A stretch of DNA of 64,000 nt, from NCBI RefSeq assembly GCF_030272615.1, contig NC_081411.1, forward strand, positions 186,458,949-186,522,948. Direction: 5' to 3'. The DNA is from Cryptomeria japonica. Lineage: Eukaryota > Streptophyta > Pinopsida > Cupressales > Cupressaceae. Within the stretch, counting starts at the first letter, position 1; the number at the start of each line of letters is the position of its first letter. Position numbers and translations under genes: made by a program. Positions 21,726 through 33,242 of this stretch are shown here, piece by piece. The notes below the pieces were generated by a model that was not told the origin of the DNA, did no database searches, and was given only the letters and a program-made list of their open reading frames with translations.

Positions 21726-24700
21726 TTAAACGATTTCATCAGACCCACGCTTAGACTTAGCTCCATCTTTCCTAAGCCGATGGCCGTAAAGCAAAACAAG
21801 ACATTTGGTTTTGCAGCGGCGCATCAATTCCATTAACCCCTGTCCTTCTAGTTTCATCCACACATACTCCACCAGACGCTCATAGACAATAAGATTTACA
21901 CCACATAGATGCTTCACTCTCACACGCTTCACTAAAAACTGTGCAATCACGTAGAAGAGACACAAAGAAGCACAGAATGTGATGATCAAGCAAGCCCCAA
22001 CAACGAACCAAGCCATGGTATTGTGCGCAAGCATTGTATACACTGCAGCCATGAAAGCGTAAGTGATTAAGGCAGAGGTTGGTGATATTTAGGAAGGACA
22101 ACTTATGTTCTGGTGTAAGAGGCGTAGTTATCTGCCACGCAAGCACCGCAAACAATGACAGAAAGAAGGCAGCGCAATCAAAAATGATAAACATTTTGAA
22201 AGAAAGGGATCGAATGAGAAGGGCAGTGCCTAAGCTGTGCTCCTCTCCTTTCTCTACCTCTGTTCTGAAACCGCCCGGAATGGTGAAGGCCGCCGTAAAT
22301 GACATTGTCGCTAACAACACTGCCACCACTAATTCTATGTTCTGTCTGTCCTCAAATATTTTATTCACCATGATTATTGTATTCTCCAGTTTCTGTGAAC
22401 TTACCTTTGGGGCGCTGTACAAGAAAGGCTTACGGTTGGGAGGATAATTACCCAGTCTCTGTATTATTCTGTAAGGCTCATGGTATTCTGTGTTTTCTCT
22501 TGCAATGTCGAGGGCCGTTAAGCCTTCCTGGTTAACGGCATCCTTGTTTATGCCTGGTATGCGTAGAAGCGACTCCACCATCTACAAAATGAACAATGAA
22601 ATTCAGTATACAGAACGTGATGGTATATTAGCTATAATGTATTGTACCATTTTTTTTTGCTAAATGGTAGAGAATGGTAAGATCATGTTACATGCAACAT
22701 TCATGAAGCTCGTGAGAATGAAGAAACTCTCTTTGACTGTGATCCTAGCATACGTCATAGCCTAGTCTAACCTAATTTTGAAATTCAATATCTCCCTCCA
22801 CAAGATAACACTCAAATTAAGACAACTTCTTTGTCAACTCATAAACTCTAAAATACATTGAATTAACTAAGATCTTGTATCTATAGGTCGTATAATGTCA
22901 CTAAGTGGCACAAGTAAAATAATTAGAATCACTCGGGATAAATTATCTACAGTTCGACTATCGTTGAAGAGAATTTATTATCCATCACTATCCAATCACA
23001 TCAAAATATTTATGTTAAAACAAAATAATTTATTAAGAATATTGAATTTCCACAGTTTATGAAATTCTGATTATTATTTTTCTAGATTCAACTGTGTAGA
23101 TTCTTGTATGCCAATATTTGGGATCAAACTTTATGATCCATCATTAAGAAATGAAAGCACGAGAAGAAGAAAGTGAGAGTTTAGCAGACCCAGATGCCTA
23201 AATAGATAGTGGAAGCTGAGATCTTGAGACTAATTAGCACAAGAACCAATAGACACATTTTGATCCTTTTGTCACTAAATTGTTAGTCCCCCTTGACTTC
23301 TCCTCTCCTCTTAACAAAATTATTGTATTCTCCCTTATCTATAGTCCTTAACAATTACAGTTTTGAAGATTCGGGTGAGAAGAAACTTACTAGTAACCAT
23401 TTGTTCCTTACTGCAATATGCAGAGGTGTGTCTCCTTCCCTTATTTTTGGAAAAGGATATCTTCTGTGTTTCCTCCACTTTGCAGTGGCTTTTCCTCTGG
23501 AGGCTTCTCAAGTCCCTGGTTGACCAACTCTGATAAGCCTACCCTTTCATTCAGACAATCAACAATTCGCACTTGATTAACTTGGGCAGCTAAATGTAGA
23601 ACGTTCATTCCACAACTATTCCGCATTTCAACAGCGTCCGGCCTCCCCTTTATCAACTCTTGAACTGCTTCCAGATGCCCCAATTTCGCTGCCACACAAA
23701 GCGGAGTTTCTTGGATATCATTAACCCAATAACACAGTTCGGGTTCAAACTCTATTAACTGTCTCATTATATGCACGTAGTTTTTCCAGCTCGCTACATG
23801 CAGCGCTGTATCGCCGTTTTCGTACTTTACTGGAATTAAATCTTTCGCACATTTTGATATTAAGATATTCCTCAGCAGCTCTGTGGAAGAGGCACCCAAA
23901 ATCCTTAGCAAGTGGTAACGATATCATAGCTTGAAATATCGAGTTTACGCCTAATAACGAGGAAACAAAATAGATCTAAAAAGGTTACAATCGCTGGAAC
24001 GGTTAAATCATACATTTAGTTTATAATTTTAGACATAAAAATGTTATATATTCAGAATATATTTTTAGACTTGATTGATATTTTTTAAGTTTAATAAGTT
24101 GCTTAAGATATATGATCACACAAAAAATACATTTCTAGAATTAAAAATGTTACACACTCAGAAATGACTAACATTTTCTAGATTTAATAAATTACTTAAT
24201 GTGTTGTTTAAAATTGACCCTAATCACTAGATTTTCTAGACCTACATAAAATAATACATAGAGCAACATAAAACTCTAATAACTGACCTGAATTTCCTTT
24301 GACTATTGCAACATATAAACAAGTTCGTCCGCGCAAAGTCTTTTGGTCGAGACTTACGGAGATGCTATCAGTAGCTGCATTACTGTGGCTGAATTTCCAC
24401 TTTCGCAAGCTTTGAAAAGAGCCGTTTCACCAAGCTTGTTAAGGACATCTACACCACTTTCTTCTCGTTAGAGTAAAACCTCCACTACTCTGGAAAAGCC
24501 TCCCTGAGCAGCCAAGTGTAACGCAGTATTTCCTTGGGCATTGGTAGCCTTCACAAGTAGAGGATTAAGTCGCAGGAGCTGTTGAACGAATGGTAGATTT
24601 CCTACACTAGCAGCTAAATGCACAAGGGTGTAGTACTGTTGAGAGCGTCTTTAAGTTGGGAAATCTCAATTTTTGTTCCAGGGCATACTGCAGCGCTGTA

Positions 24701-24830
24701 TGCCCCACCATCGATTCCTCTACTGGGGTGTTCATGCTCAGTTGCCATGGCCAATTTCTACTGCTGCTGCCTTCAACACTAGGCTTCACGCTGTATAGTG
24801 TCACTACATAATCTCAAACATGGTAATTAT
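21726..24830 (-). pseudogene. Ankyrin-repeat/PGG-domain (ACD6-like) pseudogene
   Basis: The family encodes membrane proteins with N-terminal ankyrin repeats and a C-terminal PGG domain with about four membrane helices; ACD6-type members act in salicylate-linked defence. Three exons can be read. Exon 1 (about 24830-24288) holds ankyrin repeats such as GNTALHLAAQGG and ends at a CAG/GTCAGT donor. Exon 2 (about 23911-23391) holds GDTALHVASWKN, CVAAKLGHLEAV and GDTPLHIAVRN, and ends at a GTAAGT donor. Exon 3 (22581-21726) follows a TTTTGTAG acceptor and holds VVAVLLATMSFTAAFTIPGG plus membrane helices. The intron 22582-23390 is phase 0. Damage: a TAA stop at 24468-24470 and frame changes near 24640, 24365, 23445 and 22075. 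A whole reading frame is therefore not possible without errors in the sequence itself. Confidence 0.8.
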
Positions 24831-24955
24831 AAGACTCGACAAGGGAAAAAGAAAATTATTCTAATGCGGGGTAATACGAATTTGTTCCACAGAAAAAGAC
24901 GTGCTCTTATTCAAAAGACCAGGTGAGAACAGACACGTAAAACAAAAAACACGAA

Positions 24956-25105
24956 AATTTATGCATAATATCTTAGGTAAAAGACGTCAGTGAATTTATG
25001 CATAATAGCTTAGGTAAAAGACGTCAGTGAATTTATGCATAATATCTTAGGTTAAAGAAAAAAGCGTCAATAAATTTATGCATAATATCTTAGGTTAAAG
25101 AAGAA
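24956..25105 (-). repeat. Tandem repeat (37-43 bp, about four units) with TGACG motifs
   Basis: Units begin at 24956, 24993, 25030 and 25073 and share AATTTATGCATAAT followed by CTTAGGT. On the minus strand the first two carry TGACGTCT and the third TGACGC. TGACG is the core of as-1-like elements bound by TGA-class bZIP factors. The array lies 130-280 bases upstream of the ankyrin-PGG locus, where a promoter would be. Its regulatory role is an inference. Confidence 0.7.
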
Positions 25106-25279
25106 AACCTAAAGCAGTTCATTCCCTTTTTTGTAATCAGTGTGGTTTTTATGAAATTTGTATTGATGAATAAATTGATATTAGTGGTCCCATCATACAT
25201 ACTTTGCTACACTTTTTCATTGTCCTCGTATATTTCTTTTAGGACTAGGTAAGAAATTAGGATTTAATGATTATGAAAT

Positions 25280-26360
25280 GAGTCCTTGTGGTGACTTCAA
25301 CATGTTAGCAATTATATGTATATTAATCACCCAACATATAACTTTGATTATATTTGAACAACTATTGAGGTTATCATAATATTTATTTTTATCAGTATAT
25401 CATGACTTGTCATAAGAGGAAAGCTATATTTTATTACAAAACTCCTACTCATATTATGGAGCAAGTGAGAAGCCCAACAATGGTCTAAAATGGAGTAGAA
25501 TGAGGCTCTATTTTATATGTGATAATGCAATGTTGCATTTTGAGTTTCGAGGTTGAGTTTCACTTACAAGGGCTATTGGGAGTGACAATATAATCATTGG
25601 AAGTCTATGTCAAAATTTCTAAACAACCACTATAGTATATTTAAAATAAGCATGACACAAATGTTACTAATATGTAACAAGCTATTTTCTAATTCCTTGT
25701 TTCTAAAACTTTAATTAGTCACAAATTTTATGTTATTTTTAAAATATTTTTGAAGGACCCATGTCCATCTTCTATATGTCTAGTATATTTAACGTTTTAT
25801 AATATCTTTCTTAGTGAGAAAGATTTGATTAGGCTAGGGTCAGTGAAATTACATAGTGTCTCAGAAAGACTTAATCACATATTTCCATAATTCAATATCA
25901 ATATCATTCTCCCATTCAAACTAAGATTCCACTCATTCACCAAGCATTTATATTTGTAACGACTAATTTCTTTGATGAAATCTAACACATGAAGAATGCG
26001 AACATTATGACATGGAGTTTAAATTTTCCTTTAATCGCACATACTAAATCTACTACTCTTTACCAAGATACAAATGAATATGCATATAACTAACAATTTC
26101 ACATTAATTATTCAACTAATTTTGATCATAAATATATAAAAAGATAGATGAATATATATAATTTTCACAATTCATACTATGAGAATTCTCCAAAAGCTAA
26201 TTTTGACCATTAAGATATTAAAAGTTTATTAGATGGAATTTTGTTAGGTTCATTGATTTAACAACAATATATTTAATACAATTTTTAAAAATGCGCACAC
26301 TCGTTATAAACAAACCAACTACTACTTTTTGATTTTTTCAATAAATGTGGGCAAACTTTG
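25280..26360. repeat. Inverted duplication arm (partner about 5310-6560)
   Basis: Distal upstream DNA of the intact F-box gene, matching the reverse complement of 5310-6560. It lacks the SINE found in the partner and so shows the pre-insertion sequence. No gene is seen. Confidence 0.75.
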
Positions 26361-26791
26361 TAACCTTGTTAGGGCAATATTACCGGGTGGGTTTGACTAC
26401 GTATATTTGACCGAGAAGGGTGTTTTATTATAGAGGGCTGGACGGTATTAATAATAGGTTGACTAAGTGTACAAAACACAAATTTTCCAAAAAGAACTAT
26501 TGCAAAATTGAAACTCCCCGTGTGCAGAAAATGCTCTAGCAATTTACGACTACGAAATGACAGCTAAACACGGCACGTGCTTCATGTTTTGGATCAACCA
26601 CCCACGTCATGGTTTGCAGTAATCATTTACGGCACTTCAGCTGGTGTTTATCATAGCGAACAAGTTTCATTGGATAAGCTCAAACCGTGAGATTCTTCCG
26701 ATAAATAAATTTCAGAATTGGCCAAGATACAACTGTTTTATATATACTAAGTTGTATATGAGAGGTAGAGATTTCAGGAAAATAAATTTCA
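26360..26791 (+). promoter_or_regulatory. Promoter of the intact F-box gene with G-box and conserved module
   Basis: Contains a perfect G-box CACGTG at 26574-26579, then CCACGTCATGG and TACGGCACTTCAGCT (26602-26642), and a TATA-like TTTATATATAC about 45-55 bases before the start codon. The module recurs in six places in the window, always upstream of an F-box copy or its remnant. The G-box is intact only here. G-boxes are bound by bZIP and bHLH factors; which one acts here is unknown. Confidence 0.7.
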
Positions 26792-27946
26792 ATGAAACAA
26801 GATATGGATATGAATTCTGAGATATGGGGTAGGCTACCAGAAGAATTAGTGATGATTGTTTTAGCCAAGCTGCCCACTTTGGTGAATGGGAAGTTCAGAG
26901 CAGTTTGCAAGCAATGGAAGTTAATTCTCTCACCATCACAGTGCTTCCAAAGGATAACGCAATTTGTTCATCCGTCCTCTACCCCTGCTTTTCTGATTGG
27001 CCGCTTACTTCCTTCGCAGTGGATAAACTTTCACAATAACAATCTCTATCTTCTTCAACCAGTGTCTAATTCCCATGTATATAAACTCTCTCTAGAATTT
27101 CTGGCACGTGACTCCATCAATGTTGTTACTTCCTGCAAGAGTGTGCTCTGCTGCTCCAAGGACGGAGCACCCACTTTATTCTACCTTTGCAATCCCGTCA
27201 CAAAGACATGGAAAAAGCTTCCCCCTCCTACTCAACTCAGGCGATATGATTTCATTGGATTGTCATTCGACTGTTCCACAAGAACCTGCATCTTGATCAT
27301 TGGAAGAACTATAATCGTTGGAGAGGACAACAATATGGTAATGGAGATTTATAATTCACAGACCAATGCCTGGACGAAATTGCAGATGAATACAATCAGA
27401 TCGTTTTACCCACTTGGGGAAGGGGTGTACTCCAGAGGAAATTTTTATTGGAATAACTCAATTCAACTTGGGCCGACAAGGTCAAGGTTGGACGTTGTAT
27501 CATTCGACGTAAGGAAAAAGTATTGGGATGTTATTACACGTCCACAGATATCAGATGAATATCTTTCTCAATATTTTAATCAGTGGCAGTTGAGTGGGTA
27601 TGATGGAAAGGTGGTTTTGGTGTACAAAAAGGACCTGCGGCTATGGAGGTTGAATGAAGATGTTGGGGATGATAGATGGTCAGAACTGCCAGAACTGCCG
27701 AGGAGTCTATGCAGAGAAGTTTTGTATACTGGGATTGAGAATGACTTTGGCAGCCTGAGATGTGCACAAGTTGTGGTCAACAGCAGTGGATGGATTTGTG
27801 TGCACTTGCCCAGAAATAAAATAGTTGTGTTTGATGAAGAAGGAAGAGTGATGCAGAAAATTGAAGGAAGACAGATGACCATGTTTACAGGAACATGTCC
27901 AACATCAGTGCGTGCTTTTGAGATCAACAATGTTTGGTGGCCATAA
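26792..27946 (+). CDS. F-box/kelch-repeat protein (384 aa), intact
   Basis: One uninterrupted frame of 384 codons, no intron. The start MKQDMDMNSEIW is supported by the same methionine in the copy at 35715. The F-box is at residues about 13-50 (LPEELVMIVLAKLPTL, FRAVCKQW). The propeller part shows CNPVTKTWKKLPPP near residue 140, then SFDVRKKYWDVI, DLRLWRLNE, LPELPRSLC and the terminal RAFEINNVWWP. Expected role: substrate adaptor of an SCF ubiquitin ligase; substrate unknown. Truncated or scrambled inverted relatives are at 4336-4968 and 18692-19165. It is about three-quarters identical by eye to the protein of 7207-8340. It is convergent with the divergent F-box gene at 32097-33242. Confidence 0.92.
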   Translation: MKQDMDMNSEIWGRLPEELVMIVLAKLPTLVNGKFRAVCKQWKLILSPSQCFQRITQFVHPSSTPAFLIGRLLPSQWINFHNNNLYLLQPVSNSHVYKLSLEFLARDSINVVTSCKSVLCCSKDGAPTLFYLCNPVTKTWKKLPPPTQLRRYDFIGLSFDCSTRTCILIIGRTIIVGEDNNMVMEIYNSQTNAWTKLQMNTIRSFYPLGEGVYSRGNFYWNNSIQLGPTRSRLDVVSFDVRKKYWDVITRPQISDEYLSQYFNQWQLSGYDGKVVLVYKKDLRLWRLNEDVGDDRWSELPELPRSLCREVLYTGIENDFGSLRCAQVVVNSSGWICVHLPRNKIVVFDEEGRVMQKIEGRQMTMFTGTCPTSVRAFEINNVWWP

Positions 27947-28416
27947 TTGGGCTATACTTATGTCATTGAGGGCCCCAAGTAAGAGAGGAAAAGTTTTGGC
28001 CAATGGCTTTAGTTGTTTGTGTGCAAGATTTCATTGATGTTCTTGGTCTTTAACACAAAACCTATGAAATAGGACACAGAGATTTGGATTTCACATGAAG
28101 GATAATTGAGTTCATCATCTGAATATTGGTAGAAATTATAATAACTTGAATTTTACAGCCATGTTTTGCCAATTAGTCACACACTACTGGAATGGTCTTA
28201 TGATATTTGTTGCAGGCATTGTTAATTTTGCAGTAGGATGAAATCAAACAAACAGCTCATGTATTAAAAAAAAATTCTTAAACTTGAAATTTAACAGTTT
28301 CTAATTTCCTTAATTGGTTGCCGATTAAATAAATAGAATTTTAGAATTCTTGATTTTTACTTTTCTAATGTTCTACCACGTAACATGATAAATCCCACGT
28401 TTTCTTTTCTACATTA

Positions 28417-28637
28417 GGGGAAGAGCACCAATAGCCGTGCGGATCCACAGATTCTAAACGGTACATCGGATTTTTTTTTTTTTTAATTGTCTTTGTATGC
28501 GACTTAACTGCTTATAGCTATTGATCTGGCTTCTGGGTAGCAACAATGCATGCTGTAGAATCAATTGCTATTGGGAGGTCAACATGACAATAAAAGAACG
28601 ATTATTAGAACTATGTTATGTATTGGTGCTCTTCCCC
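28417..28637. mobile_element. MITE with perfect 17-bp terminal inverted repeats
   Basis: Both ends read GGGGAAGAGCACCAATA when taken inward, a perfect 17-base inverted repeat over a 221-base element with no coding potential. TA flanks both sides (28415-28416 and 28638-28639), within a TTA/TAA palindrome. The TA duplication suggests a Tc1/mariner-type mover, though a TTA/TAA context could also point to Harbinger; the family is not settled. Confidence 0.75.
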
Positions 28638-28639
28638 TA

Positions 28640-30340
28640 AACCTACCTCTGTTGGTGATGGCAAGTAAATGTTTTTTTTGTTTTTGGAAATAAATGATGT
28701 CGCGTTCTGCTTTACAGCAGCAGTGTCAAAGTTTATTTTAGATTTGTTTCTATTTAAAGTATAGTCCTCGTTTTAAAGAAAAGTTAGGCGAATCAGCTTT
28801 ATAGGAGTTTTAAAGTAAATTTAAAGCGCATCTTTAGAAGTTGTTTTTAGGATTTCTTTATGGCTGTATCTTTAAAACAAAAGACTTATTTGCTGTGTGT
28901 AAACTGACAGCCAAGTATTATTTTTTATTGTAAAATTTACGGTTGTGTTGAGTAATCGCTCAGATTTTAGCAGTGTTTTATTGTGCTGTAATTTGTGTTT
29001 TGAGGTTTCTACTTATTTAAGTTGAATATTTTATGTTTGTTTTTTTAACAGTATGAATAGGTTTTCACTTACATTATAAAGGACAGTGGCTAGTGTAAAA
29101 GTTCATTTTGTATTAGTGCAAAATAGATGTTTAAGTTCTGTGGTTTATTGTTTTTTATTTGAGTTTTTTTTTAACAATTGATTGTGTTGAATGTTCTGAT
29201 TAGTTAAAACCCTCAAACCATTATACGAATTATGCTAATTTTGAATGTTAATTTGTTGAATGTTAATTTTTATCTATTTCAAAATTTAATGATTATACTT
29301 ATAATTATTGAATTATTAAAATGATGATTCTTTAAAAAAATAATTTAAGAAAGATTGTAAAAATTGATTATCAATAGCAATCAATGATTTAACAAATAAA
29401 AAGAAGTGAAGAGCTCTTAAACATTATTTCTTATTTAGACACTCTAAATCAGAGCCTTTTTTCAAAAACCATATTGTTACGATCTTTCACAACATGCCCT
29501 TAATTTTTGTCAAATCAAAGACTTCTTTCAGTCATGTTGTTTTTTTTAACCCCCTCCAAAATGTGATTACTGGCTTTGATATTTTTACTTTGGTCTTTTG
29601 TTACATTTCTCTTTGGTTGACGGAGTGACTATTGTTGCAGATTGCATTCATTGTTTGCCAGTCACACTTTGTCAATATGTCACATTTTGGTATTTTGAGC
29701 TCTTTAAGTGTTACATGTGGTATTGTAAATCGTGTTTCACATGCTCTACATTGAGTCACATCATAAAACAATTCAAAATCTGGATAATTACTTCAAATTT
29801 AAACTTATGAACATTTTTAACAAATTTTAAAAATTTAAAATCAGAAATATTCAAAATTTGAATTATAAAATTTCAAATTCAAATATCAATAACTAATTAA
29901 TTATTTAATTTTAATATTTAACCAATTTAATTTTTGAATAAAAAATCGAATATAATGATTAATCTTTTATTTTGATATTAATGTTTCAAATTTAAATTTA
30001 AATTTATTTGAAATACACTTCTTTGCTTTGTTTTTGTAGTTTGAAATGTGAAGTTGCAAATATTCATACAAAGTCCAAACTATAATTGAGATTAATCACA
30101 AATTTCTATAGTTGTAAGCTGCAAGTTCTATTTTTTCTAAACTCCCAACTAACTACAAGCTACAAATAGTCTCTGCTTCCTTGATTATGAAGTGTTGTTT
30201 TTTTCCCTAAATCCTAGAATACATTTTAAATACGAATTGTGAAAACATACTTCATCCATGGACTATATATAAGCATATCCAAAATATTTCCCAAGTTTCA
30301 AAAATAAAAAGACATTATAGTGGGAGTTTAAATGCTAAAG
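28640..30340. other. AT-rich 3' flank, partly matching 17200-18000 in reverse
   Basis: No gene seen. Weak but repeated reverse matches to the partner arm continue through this stretch, best between 29590 and 30310. Confidence 0.45.
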
Positions 30341-30359
30341 ACATTGTAGTGGTATTCAA

Positions 30360-31450
30360 TAACAACATAGTGATGTTTTGGAGGATTAGACTCAATGGAT
30401 ATACAAGCTTATGCGAGTTTAGATTGGATAGATACCAATAATAGAATTTCTACTAGTTGTTGCATGTTTTATTTATTGGATATGGAAGTTTGTGAGATAA
30501 GTGACACATTGTGATTAATTTATCGACAAAAGGATAGAGTACAAAAATTAGTTGGAATTTATTGAGATAGATAATGTACCAACAACTTAACAAAAAAACC
30601 TACCTTTTAGATGTGAATGAAGCCTATTGATATACATTATTATTTTATTAATAATGTGGTGGAAGATGGAAGATTGTTGCTAGAGAAATTTGATAATTCA
30701 CTGAATGTACCAAATAATTTGACAAAATTAATTAGCATAGAGACATTCACATGGTGTAGTAAGCATATGGGCCTTTTGATCCCTAATAGATATTTTTAGT
30801 GATGTTATTCCTTTGATCTTGTAAGGTATTCAAGAAGTAGTGGAATGTAAGGAAATGTGTCTCAATATTGAATCCTAATGTTCAAATATAATTTATAGAT
30901 CGTATAGATCATTTTGCCTAAAAAATTGCTAAAATGAGCTTTTTATTACTAAAACAATTATGGTGGTATGAATCTCTCCAAGATATTCAATTTTAAAGAT
31001 TATATTCAATAGATTTTCTAAATCAAATATTATGACCTTAAGAATTTAAGCCCCCTATTTTAGGATTATAACAACACATATGACAAATAAGAATACTATA
31101 TGAGTGAATAATATATGTTGAATAAGAATATTCACCAACTTATGAAATATTTGCTATGATTATCATAGAGCATCTTTGAAATGTTTTGATAGGTCATATT
31201 GAAGCACCCAAGTTGTGAGGATAACTACATGACATTCTATAAACTATCTATTATAGGTGTAAGAAATACAATATCTTTAACATGTGATATAAATATGTTA
31301 TCTTTAGCATGAGGCTCCTTTTTAGATTTGCGCACCACTTTTGCATGGTTTTAGCCCAAAGTTCTGTGATTTCTCTTTGGTGGTTTCATGGACTAGTTTT
31401 CTATTTATGGGATGCTTGAGATGAATGCAAGTATTACTATGCTATTGACA
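30360..31450 (+). mobile_element. Copia fossil (RNase H and pol end), shared with the partner arm
   Basis: About 30385-30500 resembles Copia RNase H (around ASLDWIDTNNRISTS) and 30600-30780 resembles the last segment of Copia pol (HYYFINNVVEDGR). The downstream 650 bases match 14400-15045 in reverse and may be LTR-derived. It predates the inverted duplication because both arms carry it. It is heavily broken. Confidence 0.55.
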
Positions 31451-32096
31451 TTATTCTGTATCTAAGTGTTAAGTTATTATCTATTATGATGTTTGTTGAT
31501 TAAATTATATTTCAGCTAATATTGTTGCTAATGAATACATTGTTTATAATTTAAAGGTCAAATCTTTCATGAAAATCTTTTCAAAGGATACATGACTATG
31601 TTATAATAAATGATTTTATTCTATCATTTTTCTTACAAATCATTTAAAATTACATTATTTGTTAAGATCTACTTTTAAATTGATATAAATAACATTTCCA
31701 TACCCTTTTAATTTCCTTTCAATTTTAATCCTAAATATCATAAGTCCAAAAGATAAAGACTAGAACATATTGCACCTCTTATTGTAAATAGATAAAATTA
31801 ATTGATCATTGAAGTAGGAAAAAGTTAAGTACAACCCTCCACAAACACTTTTTTTTATGAACAACTGTTTACGTTTTACAACTAATAAAGTGAGGAAACA
31901 TATTTTAAATGCAAATGATAGATAACATATAAGAAATGTTAAGGGTGTTCATGATTTCAAATTTGATCAGTAATTGGAACGACGATAGGAATTGTATGGA
32001 AGGCCGAATCACGAGCAATTTCCACACAGACAACTTTGCATTGATTAATTTATGTACACTATTTACAGATGCCTTGATTCATATTAGATTCGAAGG

Positions 32097-33242
32097 CTAA
32101 GGCCACCAAACATTATTGGCCTCAAAAGCACGCAAGCTAGATGGTGATGTTCCATCATCTCCAACCATTTTCATCTCCTTCAATTCTTTAATCTCGATTC
32201 TCCTCACCATCTTTCCCTGTTCATCAAGCACAACCATTCCATTTTTCTTTGGAAGATACACCAAACTCCAACCACTCTCATTCACAGCAGCAAGTGGCCA
32301 AGTTTCATTCCTTATTCCCGACTCGTTCGTCCTACTCTCGGCTACCCATTTCATCTTGCTTTCATCTCCACAATCTTCCTCCATTCTCCACAGACTAACA
32401 CCTTTGTATTTATACACTAGCATCAATCTCCCATCAACCCCACTTAAACACCATGAAATTGGAACTTCTCTACCCATTTCCCCATCACCAGGCCGCTGAA
32501 TTATATGCCAACTTCTCTCCTGAACATTAAACCCCACCACATCTCCATTTGTTGATCTATTATTGTTCGCATTGATCCAATAAAATCTCCCTTTGTGGTA
32601 ATTCCCTTCACCTCTTGGACAAACAGGAGCAGTGGCTGTACTTATGTGAAGCTTAGTCCATGAAGATGCAGAGGAATCATACATTTCTATCTCCATATCA
32701 GATTGCAGCTCTCCTTTAATGAACCCTCTTCCCAGTAATACTTTGCATTGTCTAGCAGCAGAATCAAATGATAAAGCAACGAAGTCCCACCACTTGAGAC
32801 AACTTGGAGAAGGGAGCTGTCTCCATGACTTTGTAACAGGATTGCACACATACATGGCCGGGGATTCTTTCAGTCCATTGTGTTTACAACACAAAACTAT
32901 GCTTTTACAAGCAGCTATGACGTTCACAGAAGTTGGGAAGAAATCCAAAGGGAGTCTGTAAAAGTTACATTTTTGCCCTTCTACCATCCATAGTGTAGTT
33001 GTGAAGATAGTTATGGGTCGATTCCAAAAAGACACATATCTGAGCTCTACAATAAATGCAGGAGTAGAAGAAACTGGTACAATTGTTGTATTTCGTCGGA
33101 ATGCAGTGCCAATTGAGGAGATTATAGTATTCCATTGCTTGCAGACAACCTTCAGCTTTATAAGGCTTGGAATAGGGAATCTAGAGAAAATAAGAACCAT
33201 TAAATCCTGTGGCAGTAAAGCCCATGTAACCTCACCCATCAT
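32097..33242 (-). CDS. Divergent F-box/kelch-repeat protein (381 aa), intact
   Basis: One open frame of 381 codons without intron, starting at two adjacent methionines (MMGEVTWALLPQDLMVLIF). The F-box spans residues about 5-45 (LPQDLMVLIFSRFPIPSL, VVCKQW). The propeller part has CNPVTKSWRQLPSPS, FNVQERSWHII and LVYLPKKNGMVVLDEQGK, and the C-terminus is LRAFEANNVWWP, the same ending as the other copies. It is far less similar to them (the middle differs at most positions), so it is a separate subfamily. Its upstream DNA lacks the conserved promoter module of the other copies but matches 3830-4250, where a 27-residue stub of a sister gene survives. Presumed SCF adaptor; substrate unknown. Confidence 0.9.
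   Translation of the reverse strand: MMGEVTWALLPQDLMVLIFSRFPIPSLIKLKVVCKQWNTIISSIGTAFRRNTTIVPVSSTPAFIVELRYVSFWNRPITIFTTTLWMVEGQKCNFYRLPLDFFPTSVNVIAACKSIVLCCKHNGLKESPAMYVCNPVTKSWRQLPSPSCLKWWDFVALSFDSAARQCKVLLGRGFIKGELQSDMEIEMYDSSASSWTKLHISTATAPVCPRGEGNYHKGRFYWINANNNRSTNGDVVGFNVQERSWHIIQRPGDGEMGREVPISWCLSGVDGRLMLVYKYKGVSLWRMEEDCGDESKMKWVAESRTNESGIRNETWPLAAVNESGWSLVYLPKKNGMVVLDEQGKMVRRIEIKELKEMKMVGDDGTSPSSLRAFEANNVWWP

Larger units (their letters stand above)
26360..32095. repeat. Inverted duplication arm (partner 12905-19450)
   Basis: This is the more complete arm: promoter, whole F-box gene, 3' flank with an old Copia fossil, up to the end of the convergent gene at 32097. It lacks the hAT-type insertion seen in the partner and carries a 221-base MITE of its own at 28417-28637. 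Confidence 0.8.

Noticed and set aside
24956-25105. CRISPR-like array
   Set aside because: Units are contiguous tandem repeats without unique spacers, in a plant nuclear context.
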